Assembly: GCA_031431475.1 (NCBI GenBank)
Contig: JANPDL010000035.1
Location: forward strand, 62,001-126,000
Direction of reading: 5' to 3'
From: JADCCX01 sp031431475
GTDB taxonomy: Bacteria > Pseudomonadota > Alphaproteobacteria > Rhizobiales > Beijerinckiaceae
Length of the DNA stretch: 64,000 bases
Made by a program: the position numbers and the translations under genes. Under the pieces are notes generated by a model, which was not told where the DNA came from, did not search any database, and saw nothing but the letters and a program-made list of their open reading frames with translations. Below, piece after piece: positions 16,861 to 24,974 of the stretch. The first letter of the stretch is position 1; every line of letters begins with the position of its first letter.

Positions 16861-17949
16861 TCAGTTTTCCGCGCTCTCGAAATAGAAGATGTGCTTGCCC
16901 ACCTTCTCGCGCTTGTCCATGTAACGCGTCCACCAGGGGCGCACATAATTGGCATGGTAATGCGTGGCATTGCCGACGCCGGGCAGATAGGTCCTGCCTT
17001 CCGCCACATCGCGCGCGATGCGTTGCGCCGTCGCCCATGGGCCAGGCTCATCGGTACGGAGCGACTTGCCCTCGCAGGCGAAGGTGAACTGGCACGCCAG
17101 ATACCGGTGGCGGTTCTGATAGACCACGCCACAGACCGTCGATGGATAGACACCCGAACGGGCACGATTGAGAACCACTTGCGCCACACCAGCCTGTCCC
17201 CGCTCCGGCTCTGAGCGCGATTCGAAATAGACCGCCTCGGCCAGGCACTTCATCTCTTTTTCGGAGGTCACGGTGCCGACAAGCGGTGATTTTGGCGGTA
17301 CCGGTTTGGCGATCGGTGGCAGGCTGATCTTCATCGCACCGGGCTGTGCAGGCAGCGGGGCCATAACCGCAGGCGTCACCCGTGCAATGACAATCGTATC
17401 CTGTGGCCTCGGCAGTGCGGGAGCTGCTTCCGGAAGCGCGGCCACAACGATCTCGGACAGCCCGCTGAAAGCACCGACAATCGGGCCGCCGTCATCATCC
17501 GAAAAGGGCTGCGCGGCGGGCATCATCTCGCCACCCAGACGGAAGAGGACAGAAATCTCGGGCGTGGCCTCGGAAAGCTCCTCCTGCCCATCCGTTGGCT
17601 GTGCACCGCGCCAGAAACCGGGCTGGAGATGAGGTTCCTCATCTGCCTCGGTGCTCGGTGGCTCAGCGAGCAGCGACGGGCGCGGCACGACGAAATCTTC
17701 TGCCGCAGCTGCGATATCAGGCGCGGTCAGTGTCGGCCAGGCAATGGTGATGTTCTCGGGCGTGGAATCAAAGCGCAGGCCGGGCGTCGAGGGATCAACA
17801 TTGGTTCGGATTCCTGCGCTTGCTGTGAAAGAAACCAGCACACCGATAGCCAGCAGCCACGGCTTCAGCGGGCGCACTACTTTGGGCCGCCGGACAAGGT
17901 TTTTCCGCGAAGCAAGATTTTTCAGCGAAGAACGCCTGTAGAAACGCAT
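16861..17949 (-). CDS. Cell wall hydrolase, SleB-type (Hydrolase_2)
   Basis: 362 residues from ATG 17949; the longer frame to 18153 runs through the promoter region. A basic N-terminus (RRPKVVRPLKP) precedes one hydrophobic span (WLLAIGVLVSFTASAG), then a long Pro/Ala-rich linker. The C-terminal 125 residues are a SleB-like catalytic domain: EMKCLAEAVYFESRSEPERGQAGVAQVVLNR, then SGVYPSTVCGVVYQN and ACQFTFAC. The conserved catalytic Glu lies in AVYFES. Probably an inner-membrane-anchored peptidoglycan hydrolase acting in the periplasm. A candidate CtrA site lies upstream, shared with the divergent TPR lipoprotein. Confidence 0.86.
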   Translation of the reverse strand: MRFYRRSSLKNLASRKNLVRRPKVVRPLKPWLLAIGVLVSFTASAGIRTNVDPSTPGLRFDSTPENITIAWPTLTAPDIAAAAEDFVVPRPSLLAEPPSTEADEEPHLQPGFWRGAQPTDGQEELSEATPEISVLFRLGGEMMPAAQPFSDDDGGPIVGAFSGLSEIVVAALPEAAPALPRPQDTIVIARVTPAVMAPLPAQPGAMKISLPPIAKPVPPKSPLVGTVTSEKEMKCLAEAVYFESRSEPERGQAGVAQVVLNRARSGVYPSTVCGVVYQNRHRYLACQFTFACEGKSLRTDEPGPWATAQRIARDVAEGRTYLPGVGNATHYHANYVRPWWTRYMDKREKVGKHIFYFESAEN

Positions 17950-18077
17950 ACGCAACGCACTCGAACGCAACTGGGGGACGGTGCTCCGCTTCTGCGGCTC
18001 ACATTCCCGTTCATGGATAATGCCGCAGTAAGGTTGCCGACCGGTTAAGCCTGCGGACGTTAGCGCCAGAACGGCGT

Positions 18078-18092
18078 TTAACGATGCGTTAG
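18078..18092. promoter_or_regulatory. Candidate CtrA box between wall hydrolase and TadD-like genes
   Basis: The sequence reads TTAA, seven bases, TTAG, one mismatch from the CtrA consensus TTAA-N7-TTAA; a further TTAAC follows at 18095-18099. It sits in the 202-base region between the divergent genes starting at 17949 and 18152. A cell-cycle regulator controlling a wall hydrolase and a pilus-type lipoprotein would make sense, but this is motif matching only. Confidence 0.4.
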
Positions 18093-18151
18093 GGTTAACA
18101 AAGTACTGCTTATGACTGCATTCCAACCCGTCACGGTCGAGTTTTCCCGCC

Positions 18152-19003
18152 ATGCGCCTGCCCTTTCATGCCGTTCCGTTCCGGTCAGCATCGCGGACGG
18201 TTGCCTTCGCTGTGGCCATCGGCGCTCTGTCTCTCGGGGGCTGCATGCGCAAGGACCCCACCGAGATCACCGGTTCGATCAACCGGCAGGTCCAGGACAT
18301 GACCGATGCCGAGAAGCGCGCGGCGATGGAGCAACTGGGCCGCCAGTATGACAAAAACCCCGGGGACAAGCGTGTCTCGATGACCTATGCGCGCGTCCTG
18401 CGAGACATGAACCAGATCAATCAGGCTATCGCCGTTCTCCAGACCACGGCAGTGCGCTATCCCAACGACCGCGAGGTTGCGGCGGCTCTCGGCAAGGCGC
18501 TGGCCGACGGCGGGCGCTTCGCCGAAGCCATGGAAGTGTTGTCGCGGGCCCATACGCCGGACAAACCGGACTGGCGTGTGCTGTCGACGCAGGGCGCCAT
18601 CTCCGACCAGACTGGCAAGCATACCGAGGCGCAGCAATACTATCAGGCCGCACTTCAGCTTCAGCCGGATGATCCCAACATCCTGTCCAATCTCGGCCTG
18701 TCCTATGCCCTGTCGAACCGCCTGGGCGAGGCCGAACAGGTCATGCGGAAAGCAGTCGCCAATCCCGCATCAAGCCCGCGTGTCCGGGGCAATCTCGCCC
18801 TCGTGCTGGCTTTGCAGGGCAAGTTCAGGGAATCAGAAGAGGCGGCCTCCAAGGATCTTTCGCCCACCGAAGCGGCAGCCAACATCGCCTATGTCCGCTC
18901 GATGACGGCCCAGAACAACAGCTGGCGGCAGTTGCAGACAATAGGCGGGAACGCTCCAGCCCGGCAGGCGCAGCGTCAAGCGGCTCCGATCAAAGTCCCT
19001 TGA
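18152..19003 (+). CDS. TPR lipoprotein, TadD-like
   Basis: 283 residues. Signal peptide with lipobox LSLGGC (Cys31), predicting an outer-membrane lipoprotein. Several tetratricopeptide repeats fill residues about 75-235 (AALGKALADGGRFAEAMEVL, AQQYYQAALQLQPDDPNILSNLGLSYALSNRLGEAEQVM). This architecture matches TadD, a pilotin-like protein of Flp/Tad pilus assembly. No other tad genes are in the window, so the pilus link is by family only. The tail is rich in Gln, Ala and Arg. Confidence 0.8.
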   Translation: MRLPFHAVPFRSASRTVAFAVAIGALSLGGCMRKDPTEITGSINRQVQDMTDAEKRAAMEQLGRQYDKNPGDKRVSMTYARVLRDMNQINQAIAVLQTTAVRYPNDREVAAALGKALADGGRFAEAMEVLSRAHTPDKPDWRVLSTQGAISDQTGKHTEAQQYYQAALQLQPDDPNILSNLGLSYALSNRLGEAEQVMRKAVANPASSPRVRGNLALVLALQGKFRESEEAASKDLSPTEAAANIAYVRSMTAQNNSWRQLQTIGGNAPARQAQRQAAPIKVP

Positions 19004-19119
19004 CGGAACCGCAGGGCAAGATCATCCTGTTTCAGATCGAAGGCACTGGCCCGATCAGCAAGGCCCTCCGACTCGCGGGGGGCTTTCTGCATTTCAGGCG
19101 GCGCTGAAGGGATCACTGT

Positions 19120-20370
19120 ATGTCTGGCGTCAATCGCACCGGCCACATCCGCCTCACCTCCCATCCGGAACCGGGCGAAGTCCGTTTTCCTATCCGTTGG
19201 GGTGCAACCGATCCGGCGGAACGCGGCGCCTTGATCGGGACCGTTACGAGACTTGGTGACCGCAATGTCATCGGTGCTGTTGGCGGTGCGTATTCGCTCT
19301 ATCGCGCCCTGGCCGTCTCGTCCGGCGCTCTCAACCCGCTGGTGCGGCCCGATCTCCACAACACGCATCCACCGGTGAAACTCGGGCCGCATCCGCAATG
19401 GAACGATCCGGCAAAGATTGTCTCGCTTGACCCCTGGGGCCATCTCGTGGCGGAGGTTTTTGCCAAGGAGATTGGCGAGGGCGTCGATATCCGCCCGACG
19501 ATTGCCGTCACGAAGGCCCGGATTACCCTGCCCGAGATCCAGGCACGCATGGCGGACGGACATATAACGGCGGATGGCGATATCATGAAAGCGTCAGGTG
19601 ATATCGCTGTCACCAAGGTCGCGGTTGATCCGGTCTGGTATCTGCCCGGCATCGCCGAGCGTTTCGGCACCTCCGAGACCAATCTGCGCCGACAGCTTTT
19701 CGAGCAGACCGGCGGCATGTTCCCGGAACTGGTGACGCGGCCTGATCTTTCGGTGTTTTTTCCGCCCATCGGCGGCATGACGGCCTATATCTTTGGTGAT
19801 GCCGAAAAGCTGTCGTCGGGCAAGCACCGCATCGCCTGTCGCGTGCACGACGAATGCAATGGATCGGATGTGTTCGGCTCCGACATCTGCACCTGCCGAC
19901 CTTACCTAGTGCATGGCATCGAGGAATGCACCCGCGAGGCACAGAACGGTGGTGTCGGCCTCATCGTCTACAACCGCAAGGAAGGCCGCGCCCTAGGCGA
20001 GGTCACCAAGTTTCTGGTCTACAACGCCCGCAAGCGTCAGGAGGGCGGTGACAGTGCAGCGACCTATTTCGAGCGCACGGAATGCGTGGCGGGCGTGCAG
20101 GATGCGCGCTTCCAGCAACTGATGCCCGATATCCTGCAATGGCTCGGCATCCGCCGCATCGACCGGCTCATGTCGATGTCGAACATGAAATACGACGCAA
20201 TGGTCAATTCCGGCATCGAGATCGGCGAGCGCGTGCCGATCCCCGATGAACTGGTGCCATCCGATGCATCGGTCGAGATGGAGGCGAAGAAGGCGGCGGG
20301 TTATTATGCGCCGGATGGGGTCAAGGATGCTGCAGGACTTGGCAGCGTGAAGGGCCGCGATCTGGATTGA
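19120..20370 (+). CDS. GTP cyclohydrolase II family protein, long form
   Basis: 416 residues, about twice a plain RibA. The C-terminal half is a GTP cyclohydrolase II domain: RVHDECNGSDVFGSDICTC contains the zinc triad C-x10-C-x-C, followed by IVYNRKEGRALGEVTKF (the RQEGRG region of RibA, here KEGRAL). The N-terminal 190 residues do not look like the RibB (DHBP synthase) domain. Long forms of this kind include Urc1, a GTP cyclohydrolase II paralogue of the yeast uracil-catabolism pathway, also found in bacteria. No other uracil-catabolism or riboflavin gene is nearby. Catalysis of GTP ring opening is plausible; the pathway is uncertain. Confidence 0.78.
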   Translation: MSGVNRTGHIRLTSHPEPGEVRFPIRWGATDPAERGALIGTVTRLGDRNVIGAVGGAYSLYRALAVSSGALNPLVRPDLHNTHPPVKLGPHPQWNDPAKIVSLDPWGHLVAEVFAKEIGEGVDIRPTIAVTKARITLPEIQARMADGHITADGDIMKASGDIAVTKVAVDPVWYLPGIAERFGTSETNLRRQLFEQTGGMFPELVTRPDLSVFFPPIGGMTAYIFGDAEKLSSGKHRIACRVHDECNGSDVFGSDICTCRPYLVHGIEECTREAQNGGVGLIVYNRKEGRALGEVTKFLVYNARKRQEGGDSAATYFERTECVAGVQDARFQQLMPDILQWLGIRRIDRLMSMSNMKYDAMVNSGIEIGERVPIPDELVPSDASVEMEAKKAAGYYAPDGVKDAAGLGSVKGRDLD

Positions 20371-20445
20371 CTCTGACACCCCACGCGACAGAATTCCGTG
20401 TGATACTGTTGCATTTGGACGATCTTGGGCTATCCAGTCCGCACC

Positions 20446-21444
20446 ATGGCAGCTCCTCCCGATCTCTCCAGCCGCGTCGTCCCGCACAAGCTTGCGGCGC
20501 ATGTGATTGCCGCATCCTTTCTGGGTGACGCCGCAGTTCTGGCCTGTGCGGATGGGACAATTGCCTTCATTGGCCCAGAACCTAAGGAAACCCGCGCACA
20601 CGCCGCAGGCCTGCTGGTCGCCAGCTTCATCAAAGATGGCGTCGTTACTGGCGGCGAAGACGGGCGCATCGTCCGCACCCGCGTCGATGGATCGGTGGAA
20701 GTTCTTTCTGACGAAAAAGGCAAGTGGATCGATGCCATTGCCGTAGCGCCTGACGGTTCCATCGCCTGGTCAACCGGCAAGACTGTCAGCGCGCGGTCCA
20801 CCAAAGGTGAGATCAAGGTGATGAGCGCCCCCACCACCGCGCGCGGGCTGGCGTTCCTGCCCAAGGGCTATCGTCTGGCGATCTCGCATTACAACGGCGC
20901 GAGCCTGTGGTTCCCCAACACCAGCGCCGAACCGGAGCCGCTGCCGTGGAAGGGCTCTCATATTGATGCCACGGTTTCACCGGATGGGCGCTACGTCGTG
21001 ACATCCATGCAGGAAAATGCGCTGCACGGCTGGCGCATCACCGACAAGGCCCATATGCGCATGACGGGCTACCCCGCCAAGACGCGCTCCATGAGCTGGT
21101 CGCATGATGGCAACTGGCTGGCGACATCAGGGGCAGAGGCCGCGATCATCTGGCCGTTCTCGGGCAAGGATGGCCCCATGGGCAAGGCTCCGCGCGAATG
21201 TGGCGTGCGTCCGGTCCGTGTCAGCCAGGTTGCGTTCCATCCCGGCGCGCTGGTGCTGGCCATCGGCTACGACGACGGCTTTGTCATGCTGGTGCGGCTC
21301 ACCGATGCTTCGGAATTGCTGGTACGCGCACCCCGGATCGACAACGGAGCCGGAGCGATCACGGCGCTGGGCTGGGATGCAGCGGGGCGTCGTCTGTTGA
21401 TTGGCGGAGCGGATGGCTATGCAGGTGTATTGACTTTACCTTGA
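20446..21444 (+). CDS. WD40-repeat protein
   Basis: 332 residues from ATG 20446 (TTG 20425 also open). Repeating beta-propeller blades with the usual turn pattern are visible: LLVASFIKDGVVTGGEDGRIVR, IDAIAVAPDGSIAWSTGKTV, IDATVSPDGRYVVTSMQENALHGWR, RSMSWSHDGNWLATSG, VSQVAFHPGALVLAIGYDDGFVML, ITALGWDAAGRRLLIGGADG. Roughly seven blades would close one propeller. No signal peptide, so cytoplasmic; likely a protein-interaction scaffold. Partner unknown. Similar single-propeller proteins are common in Rhizobiales. Confidence 0.82.
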   Translation: MAAPPDLSSRVVPHKLAAHVIAASFLGDAAVLACADGTIAFIGPEPKETRAHAAGLLVASFIKDGVVTGGEDGRIVRTRVDGSVEVLSDEKGKWIDAIAVAPDGSIAWSTGKTVSARSTKGEIKVMSAPTTARGLAFLPKGYRLAISHYNGASLWFPNTSAEPEPLPWKGSHIDATVSPDGRYVVTSMQENALHGWRITDKAHMRMTGYPAKTRSMSWSHDGNWLATSGAEAAIIWPFSGKDGPMGKAPRECGVRPVRVSQVAFHPGALVLAIGYDDGFVMLVRLTDASELLVRAPRIDNGAGAITALGWDAAGRRLLIGGADGYAGVLTLP

Positions 21445-21489
21445 GCCTTGCCTTGCCATGATGATGCCACAGGACCATCTTCACGTCAC

Positions 21490-21768
21490 ATGATGTGGAA
21501 ACTGTCTCTTGGCCCAAAGCCGGTCACCCGCAGCTGCAACGAGCAGGTGAAAGCCTATGTGTTCGAAGCGCTTGGTCGCAATCCTTCGATCGGCATCAGT
21601 GTCAGCGAAATCATTTGCTCCGATCCCGGTTGTCCGGGTGAGGAAACAGTCATTCTGGTCATGGTCCCGCTGAAGAAGACAGCGGCCTGCAAGGTCGCGA
21701 AAGCCATTGTGGATGTGACCGAGGACGATGTCCGTGATGCGCTGAAGCAATTGACATACACACCCTGA
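21490..21768 (+). CDS. Small conserved hypothetical protein
   Basis: 92 residues from ATG 21490 (ATG 21493 equally possible). A mixed alpha/beta pattern with one Cys cluster, SEIICSDPGCPGEETVILVM, in which two Cys lie four residues apart before a hydrophobic strand. It ends in an Asp-rich helix (VTEDDVRDALKQL). No signal peptide or membrane span. The same motif layout is familiar from uncharacterised alphaproteobacterial proteins, but I know no function. It lies 45 bases after the WD40 gene and 18 before the DUF2937 gene. Confidence 0.65.
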   Translation: MMWKLSLGPKPVTRSCNEQVKAYVFEALGRNPSIGISVSEIICSDPGCPGEETVILVMVPLKKTAACKVAKAIVDVTEDDVRDALKQLTYTP

Positions 21769-21786
21769 AGAGGTTCGTTCGAGCTC

Positions 21787-22287
21787 ATGATCCGTCGTAT
21801 GGTGGCAATGTTCATGGGAGGGCTGGGCGCGGTTGGCGCATCCCAGGCACCCGAGTTCGCCCAGCAATACGCCCAGCGCCTTGGCGGCGCGGTGGATGAG
21901 CTAAAGACTATCGTCCAGAATTTCGATCAGGATGCCAGCAAGGCCGGGATCGCACGCGAATCCGCCATCCAGCGTCTTGAGGGCTCCGGCGACACATTCG
22001 TTGTCAGGCGCGGCGCCAGCATCCGCGATACGATTCAGCGCTTCGAGACCTTGCAGGGCCAGCAGGCCGCGATGCAGGCTCCCGATGTGCTGACACGGGT
22101 GGGAGCCATGGTGAAGGATTATGATCCGCAGATCGCCAGTCAGGCGATGAAAAGCTTCCGACCCGCCTTGCCCCTCACGCTGGAAGGCGCTTTCTTTGCA
22201 TTGTTGGGATTTCTGGGTGGAGCGTTTGCGGGTGGTATCGCCGCTCTGCCGATGGGGCGGCGCAGGGCACGAGATGCGCGCGCCTGA
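21787..22287 (+). CDS. DUF2937 family membrane protein
   Basis: 166 residues. An N-terminal hydrophobic segment (MVAMFMGGLGAVGASQAPEF) and a C-terminal span (LEGAFFALLGFLGGAFAGGIAAL) flank a helical, periplasm-facing middle with EFAQQYAQRLGGAVDEL and FETLQGQQAA, the DUF2937 pattern. Function is unknown. It is convergent with the small phosphatase gene, with only three bases between the stops. Confidence 0.8.
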   Translation: MIRRMVAMFMGGLGAVGASQAPEFAQQYAQRLGGAVDELKTIVQNFDQDASKAGIARESAIQRLEGSGDTFVVRRGASIRDTIQRFETLQGQQAAMQAPDVLTRVGAMVKDYDPQIASQAMKSFRPALPLTLEGAFFALLGFLGGAFAGGIAALPMGRRRARDARA

Positions 22288-22290
22288 GCC

Positions 22291-22722
22291 TCAATCCGAG
22301 GCGAAACTGTCCTTGATGCGCTGCTTCAGCGTGTCCCGCACATTGCGATAAGCCTGCAGGCGGCTTTCGCGTGAGCCATCGCTCATCGCCGTCGGATCAT
22401 CGGTGGGCCAGTATTCGACCGCCACAGCTGTGTTGCGTGTCAGCGCGCGGGCTTTCTCGACGGCCTCGGGCGACAGCGCCACGATCAGCTCGAACTCATC
22501 AATCGCGATATCGTCGAAACCCTGCGTGTTGTGATCGCGGATATCGATCCCGATCTCGGCGAGCGCTGCCACGGCGAAAGGATCGAGCGTGGAGGTCGAG
22601 AGCCCGGCGGAGTCTACATAGATCTTTTGCCCGAGAATGGCGCGCGCCAGCCCTTCTGCCATGGGCGAGCGGACGGCATTCAGAGTGCAGGCGAAAAGGA
22701 TGGAATGTGGTTTGGCGGTCAT
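22291..22722 (-). CDS. Low-molecular-weight phosphatase / arsenate reductase-like protein
   Basis: 143 residues from ATG 22722; the longer frame to 22752 overlaps the upstream gene. P-loop CTLNAVRS fits the C-x5-R-S phosphatase signature, and the general-acid Asp lies in WPTDDPT. This fold hydrolyses phosphotyrosine or reduces arsenate; the substrate cannot be told from sequence. It follows UPF0262 and hisD in a leftward run that is conserved in alphaproteobacteria, usually with infA behind it. Here infA is not found and a convergent DUF2937 gene takes its place. Confidence 0.83.
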   Translation of the reverse strand: MTAKPHSILFACTLNAVRSPMAEGLARAILGQKIYVDSAGLSTSTLDPFAVAALAEIGIDIRDHNTQGFDDIAIDEFELIVALSPEAVEKARALTRNTAVAVEYWPTDDPTAMSDGSRESRLQAYRNVRDTLKQRIKDSFASD

Positions 22723-22730
22723 GGCTCTCG

Positions 22731-23231
22731 TCAGATCTCCCGGCCCGTCCACGAGAGAGCCGCCAGCAGCGTGAAAAGCCGCCGCGCCGTCTGGAAATCA
22801 ATGGTGACCTTGTCTTTCAACCGCTCGATCACGATCTCGGCGGCCTCGTTGTGAATACCGCGACGTCCCATATCGATGGCCTCGATCTGCTCTGACGATG
22901 CTGAGCGGATGGCGTCGTAGTAGCTCTCGCAGATCATGAAATAATCCTTGATGACCCGCCGGAAGGGCGACATCGAAAGGCCGTGGGTGATGATATGGGT
23001 GCCGCTTTCGCTGCGGATATCAAAGGCCAGCCGGCCGTTCATCAGGCCGATATGCAGCGTGAACGGCCCTTCGCGACCATCAAGCAGGGCAAAAGCGTTC
23101 TCTTCCACCAGATCATAGATCGCCGTCAGCCGTTCGTGCTCTTGATCCGGCGTGCCGCGCTCGATGGATGCCGGGTCCAGCACCACAGCGACAAGGCGGT
23201 TCGTTGAATTTGGCCCGCCTTCCGTCATCAC
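22731..23231 (-). CDS. UPF0262 family protein
   Basis: 166 residues with the family pattern: RLVAVVLDPASIERGTPDQEHERLTAIYDLVEEN, then SPFRRVIKDYFMICESYYDAIRSA and IEAIDMGRRGIHNEAAEIVIERL. Soluble, no signal peptide. No experimental function is known to me; the gene is conserved between hisD and the small phosphatase in alphaproteobacteria. It starts four bases after hisD ends, so it is almost certainly co-transcribed with it. Confidence 0.88.
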   Translation of the reverse strand: MMTEGGPNSTNRLVAVVLDPASIERGTPDQEHERLTAIYDLVEENAFALLDGREGPFTLHIGLMNGRLAFDIRSESGTHIITHGLSMSPFRRVIKDYFMICESYYDAIRSASSEQIEAIDMGRRGIHNEAAEIVIERLKDKVTIDFQTARRLFTLLAALSWTGREI

Positions 23232-23234
23232 CTG

Positions 23235-24536
23235 TCAGTCCAGTGGCATGTTGAGGCGGATCGCCACGGAACGGGCATGGGCGTGCAATCCTTCGGCCTG
23301 ACCAAGCGCCATGGCCGCCGGTGCGAGCGCGCGCAATTGTTCCGCGCCGCATTTCAGGATCGATGTCCGCTTCATGAAATCAAGCACCCCCAAGCCGGAA
23401 GCGTAGCGGGCGCTGCGGGCTGTCGGCAAGACATGGTTTGAGCCTCCCACATAATCTCCGATGGCTTCCGGCGTGTGACCGCCGAGAAAAATCGCTCCTG
23501 CATTGCGGATACCTGAAGAAAGCGCATCCGCATCGTGCGCCATGATCTCGAGATGCTCGGGCGCCAGCCGGTCAATCAGCGGGATAGCCCCGGCGAGAGA
23601 CTGGACATGAATGATGGCGCCAAAATCATTCCAGGAAGCGGCAGCGATCTCACGGCGCGGCAAGGTTTTCAGCTGGTTTCCAAGCGCCGCTTTCACGTCC
23701 TTAGCCAATCCTGTCGAATCGGTAATCAGGATGGATTGTGCGGCTGTGTCATGTTCGGCCTGCGCCAGCAGATCGGCTGCGATCCAGTCCGGATTGGCAC
23801 TGTCATCGGCCAGAACCACCACCTCCGACGGCCCGGCGATCATGTCGATGCCCACTTGTCCAAAGACCTGGCGCTTGGCTGCTGCGACATATGCATTGCC
23901 GGGGCCAACAATTTTTACCACTGGCGGAACGCTCTGGGTGCCGTAGGCGAGTGCGGCAACCGCCTGCGCACCACCAATTCTGTAGACCTCGTCAACGCCT
24001 GCGATGGCCGCTGCCGCAAGCACAAGCGGATTGATCATCCCGCCGGGCGCGGGCACCACCATCACGATGCGGGGTACGCCCGCCACTTTCGCCGGAACCG
24101 CATTCATCAGGACCGAGGAGGGATAGCTGGCGCTTCCGCCCGGCACATAGAGCCCGACCGATTCGATGGCGCTCCAGCGCCAGCCAAGCTCCACACCAAG
24201 TGCATCGGTGAACTGGTTGTCCGCCGGACGCTGTTTCTGGTGATAGGTCTCGATCCTCTCCTTGGCGAAGCGCAAGGCAGAGAGAGCCGCCTGATCACAT
24301 TGCCGCAGCGCGGCTTCCAACTCGGATGCCTTGATGCGCATACCCAGCTTTTTCAGGTCGACCTGATCAAACTTCAATGACAAAGCCGCCACCGCCTCAT
24401 CACCGCGCAACCGGACGTCATGAATGATGCTGGCCACAGCCGCTGTCACTTCTTCCGAAACCTCGCGCTTCTGGGCGAGCAGCGCCAGAAAGTCGCGTTC
24501 GAATGTGGCCGCGCGGGAGTCGAGTTCCAAAGGCAT
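23235..24536 (-). CDS. hisD: Histidinol dehydrogenase
   Basis: 433 residues from ATG 24536, where AGGACAAG precedes the start; the longer frame to 24587 is unneeded for the family length. Catalyses the last two oxidations of histidine synthesis, L-histidinol to L-histidine, with NAD and zinc. Clear family blocks: VPGGSASYPSSVLMNAVPAKVAGV, GGAQAVAALAYGT, KIVGPGNAYVAAAKRQVFG, GPSEVVVLAD, LAPEHLEIM and SNHVLPT. It heads the hisD-UPF0262-phosphatase operon. Confidence 0.96.
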   Translation of the reverse strand: MPLELDSRAATFERDFLALLAQKREVSEEVTAAVASIIHDVRLRGDEAVAALSLKFDQVDLKKLGMRIKASELEAALRQCDQAALSALRFAKERIETYHQKQRPADNQFTDALGVELGWRWSAIESVGLYVPGGSASYPSSVLMNAVPAKVAGVPRIVMVVPAPGGMINPLVLAAAAIAGVDEVYRIGGAQAVAALAYGTQSVPPVVKIVGPGNAYVAAAKRQVFGQVGIDMIAGPSEVVVLADDSANPDWIAADLLAQAEHDTAAQSILITDSTGLAKDVKAALGNQLKTLPRREIAAASWNDFGAIIHVQSLAGAIPLIDRLAPEHLEIMAHDADALSSGIRNAGAIFLGGHTPEAIGDYVGGSNHVLPTARSARYASGLGVLDFMKRTSILKCGAEQLRALAPAAMALGQAEGLHAHARSVAIRLNMPLD

Positions 24537-24665
24537 GGGCTTGTCCTGTTCGGAGAATGCGATAGCTTCCCCTTGGAAGACGTTCAATCATCATTCATCA
24601 ACATCGAATGATCATGGGACGTGAGAAGCGGCGATAAAGCGCCGCATGTCCTGATGGAGGGTTTC

Positions 24666-24974
24666 ATGAAACATCGTGCCCTGATCGCGTCGCTGATCGC
24701 TGCTACAGGCTTTTTTGCGGGCATCGCGCCGTCTCTGGCGCAATATTACGAGTATCCGCCACCGTCACGCCCCTATTACCGGCCCGACCCTTATTATCGT
24801 CAAGACCCCTATGGCGGTGGATACTACCGGCCGCGCCCCGTTCCGGTAGGCAATCTCTGCGTCACGTCGCGCGGCAATTGCTACACCCGTCCGCGACCGG
24901 CACAATCATCCTGCTCTTGCGAGATTCCTGGTTTTGGGATCAAGCGCGGGGCGATTCTGTCACCCGGCTATTGA
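24666..24974 (+). CDS. Small exported Tyr/Pro-rich protein
   Basis: 102 residues from ATG 24666, with GGAGGG six bases upstream. Signal peptide MKHRALIASLIAATGFFAGIAPSLAQ, cut after SLA. The mature part is very rich in Tyr, Pro and Arg (YYEYPPPSRPYY, RPDPYYRQDPYGGGYY), followed by four Cys in the last 45 residues (NLCVTSRGNCYT, SSCSCEIPG) that could form disulfides. Probably periplasmic or surface associated. Low complexity makes family placement unreliable. It lies between hisD (divergent) and murA (convergent; the stops are adjacent). Confidence 0.72.
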   Translation: MKHRALIASLIAATGFFAGIAPSLAQYYEYPPPSRPYYRPDPYYRQDPYGGGYYRPRPVPVGNLCVTSRGNCYTRPRPAQSSCSCEIPGFGIKRGAILSPGY

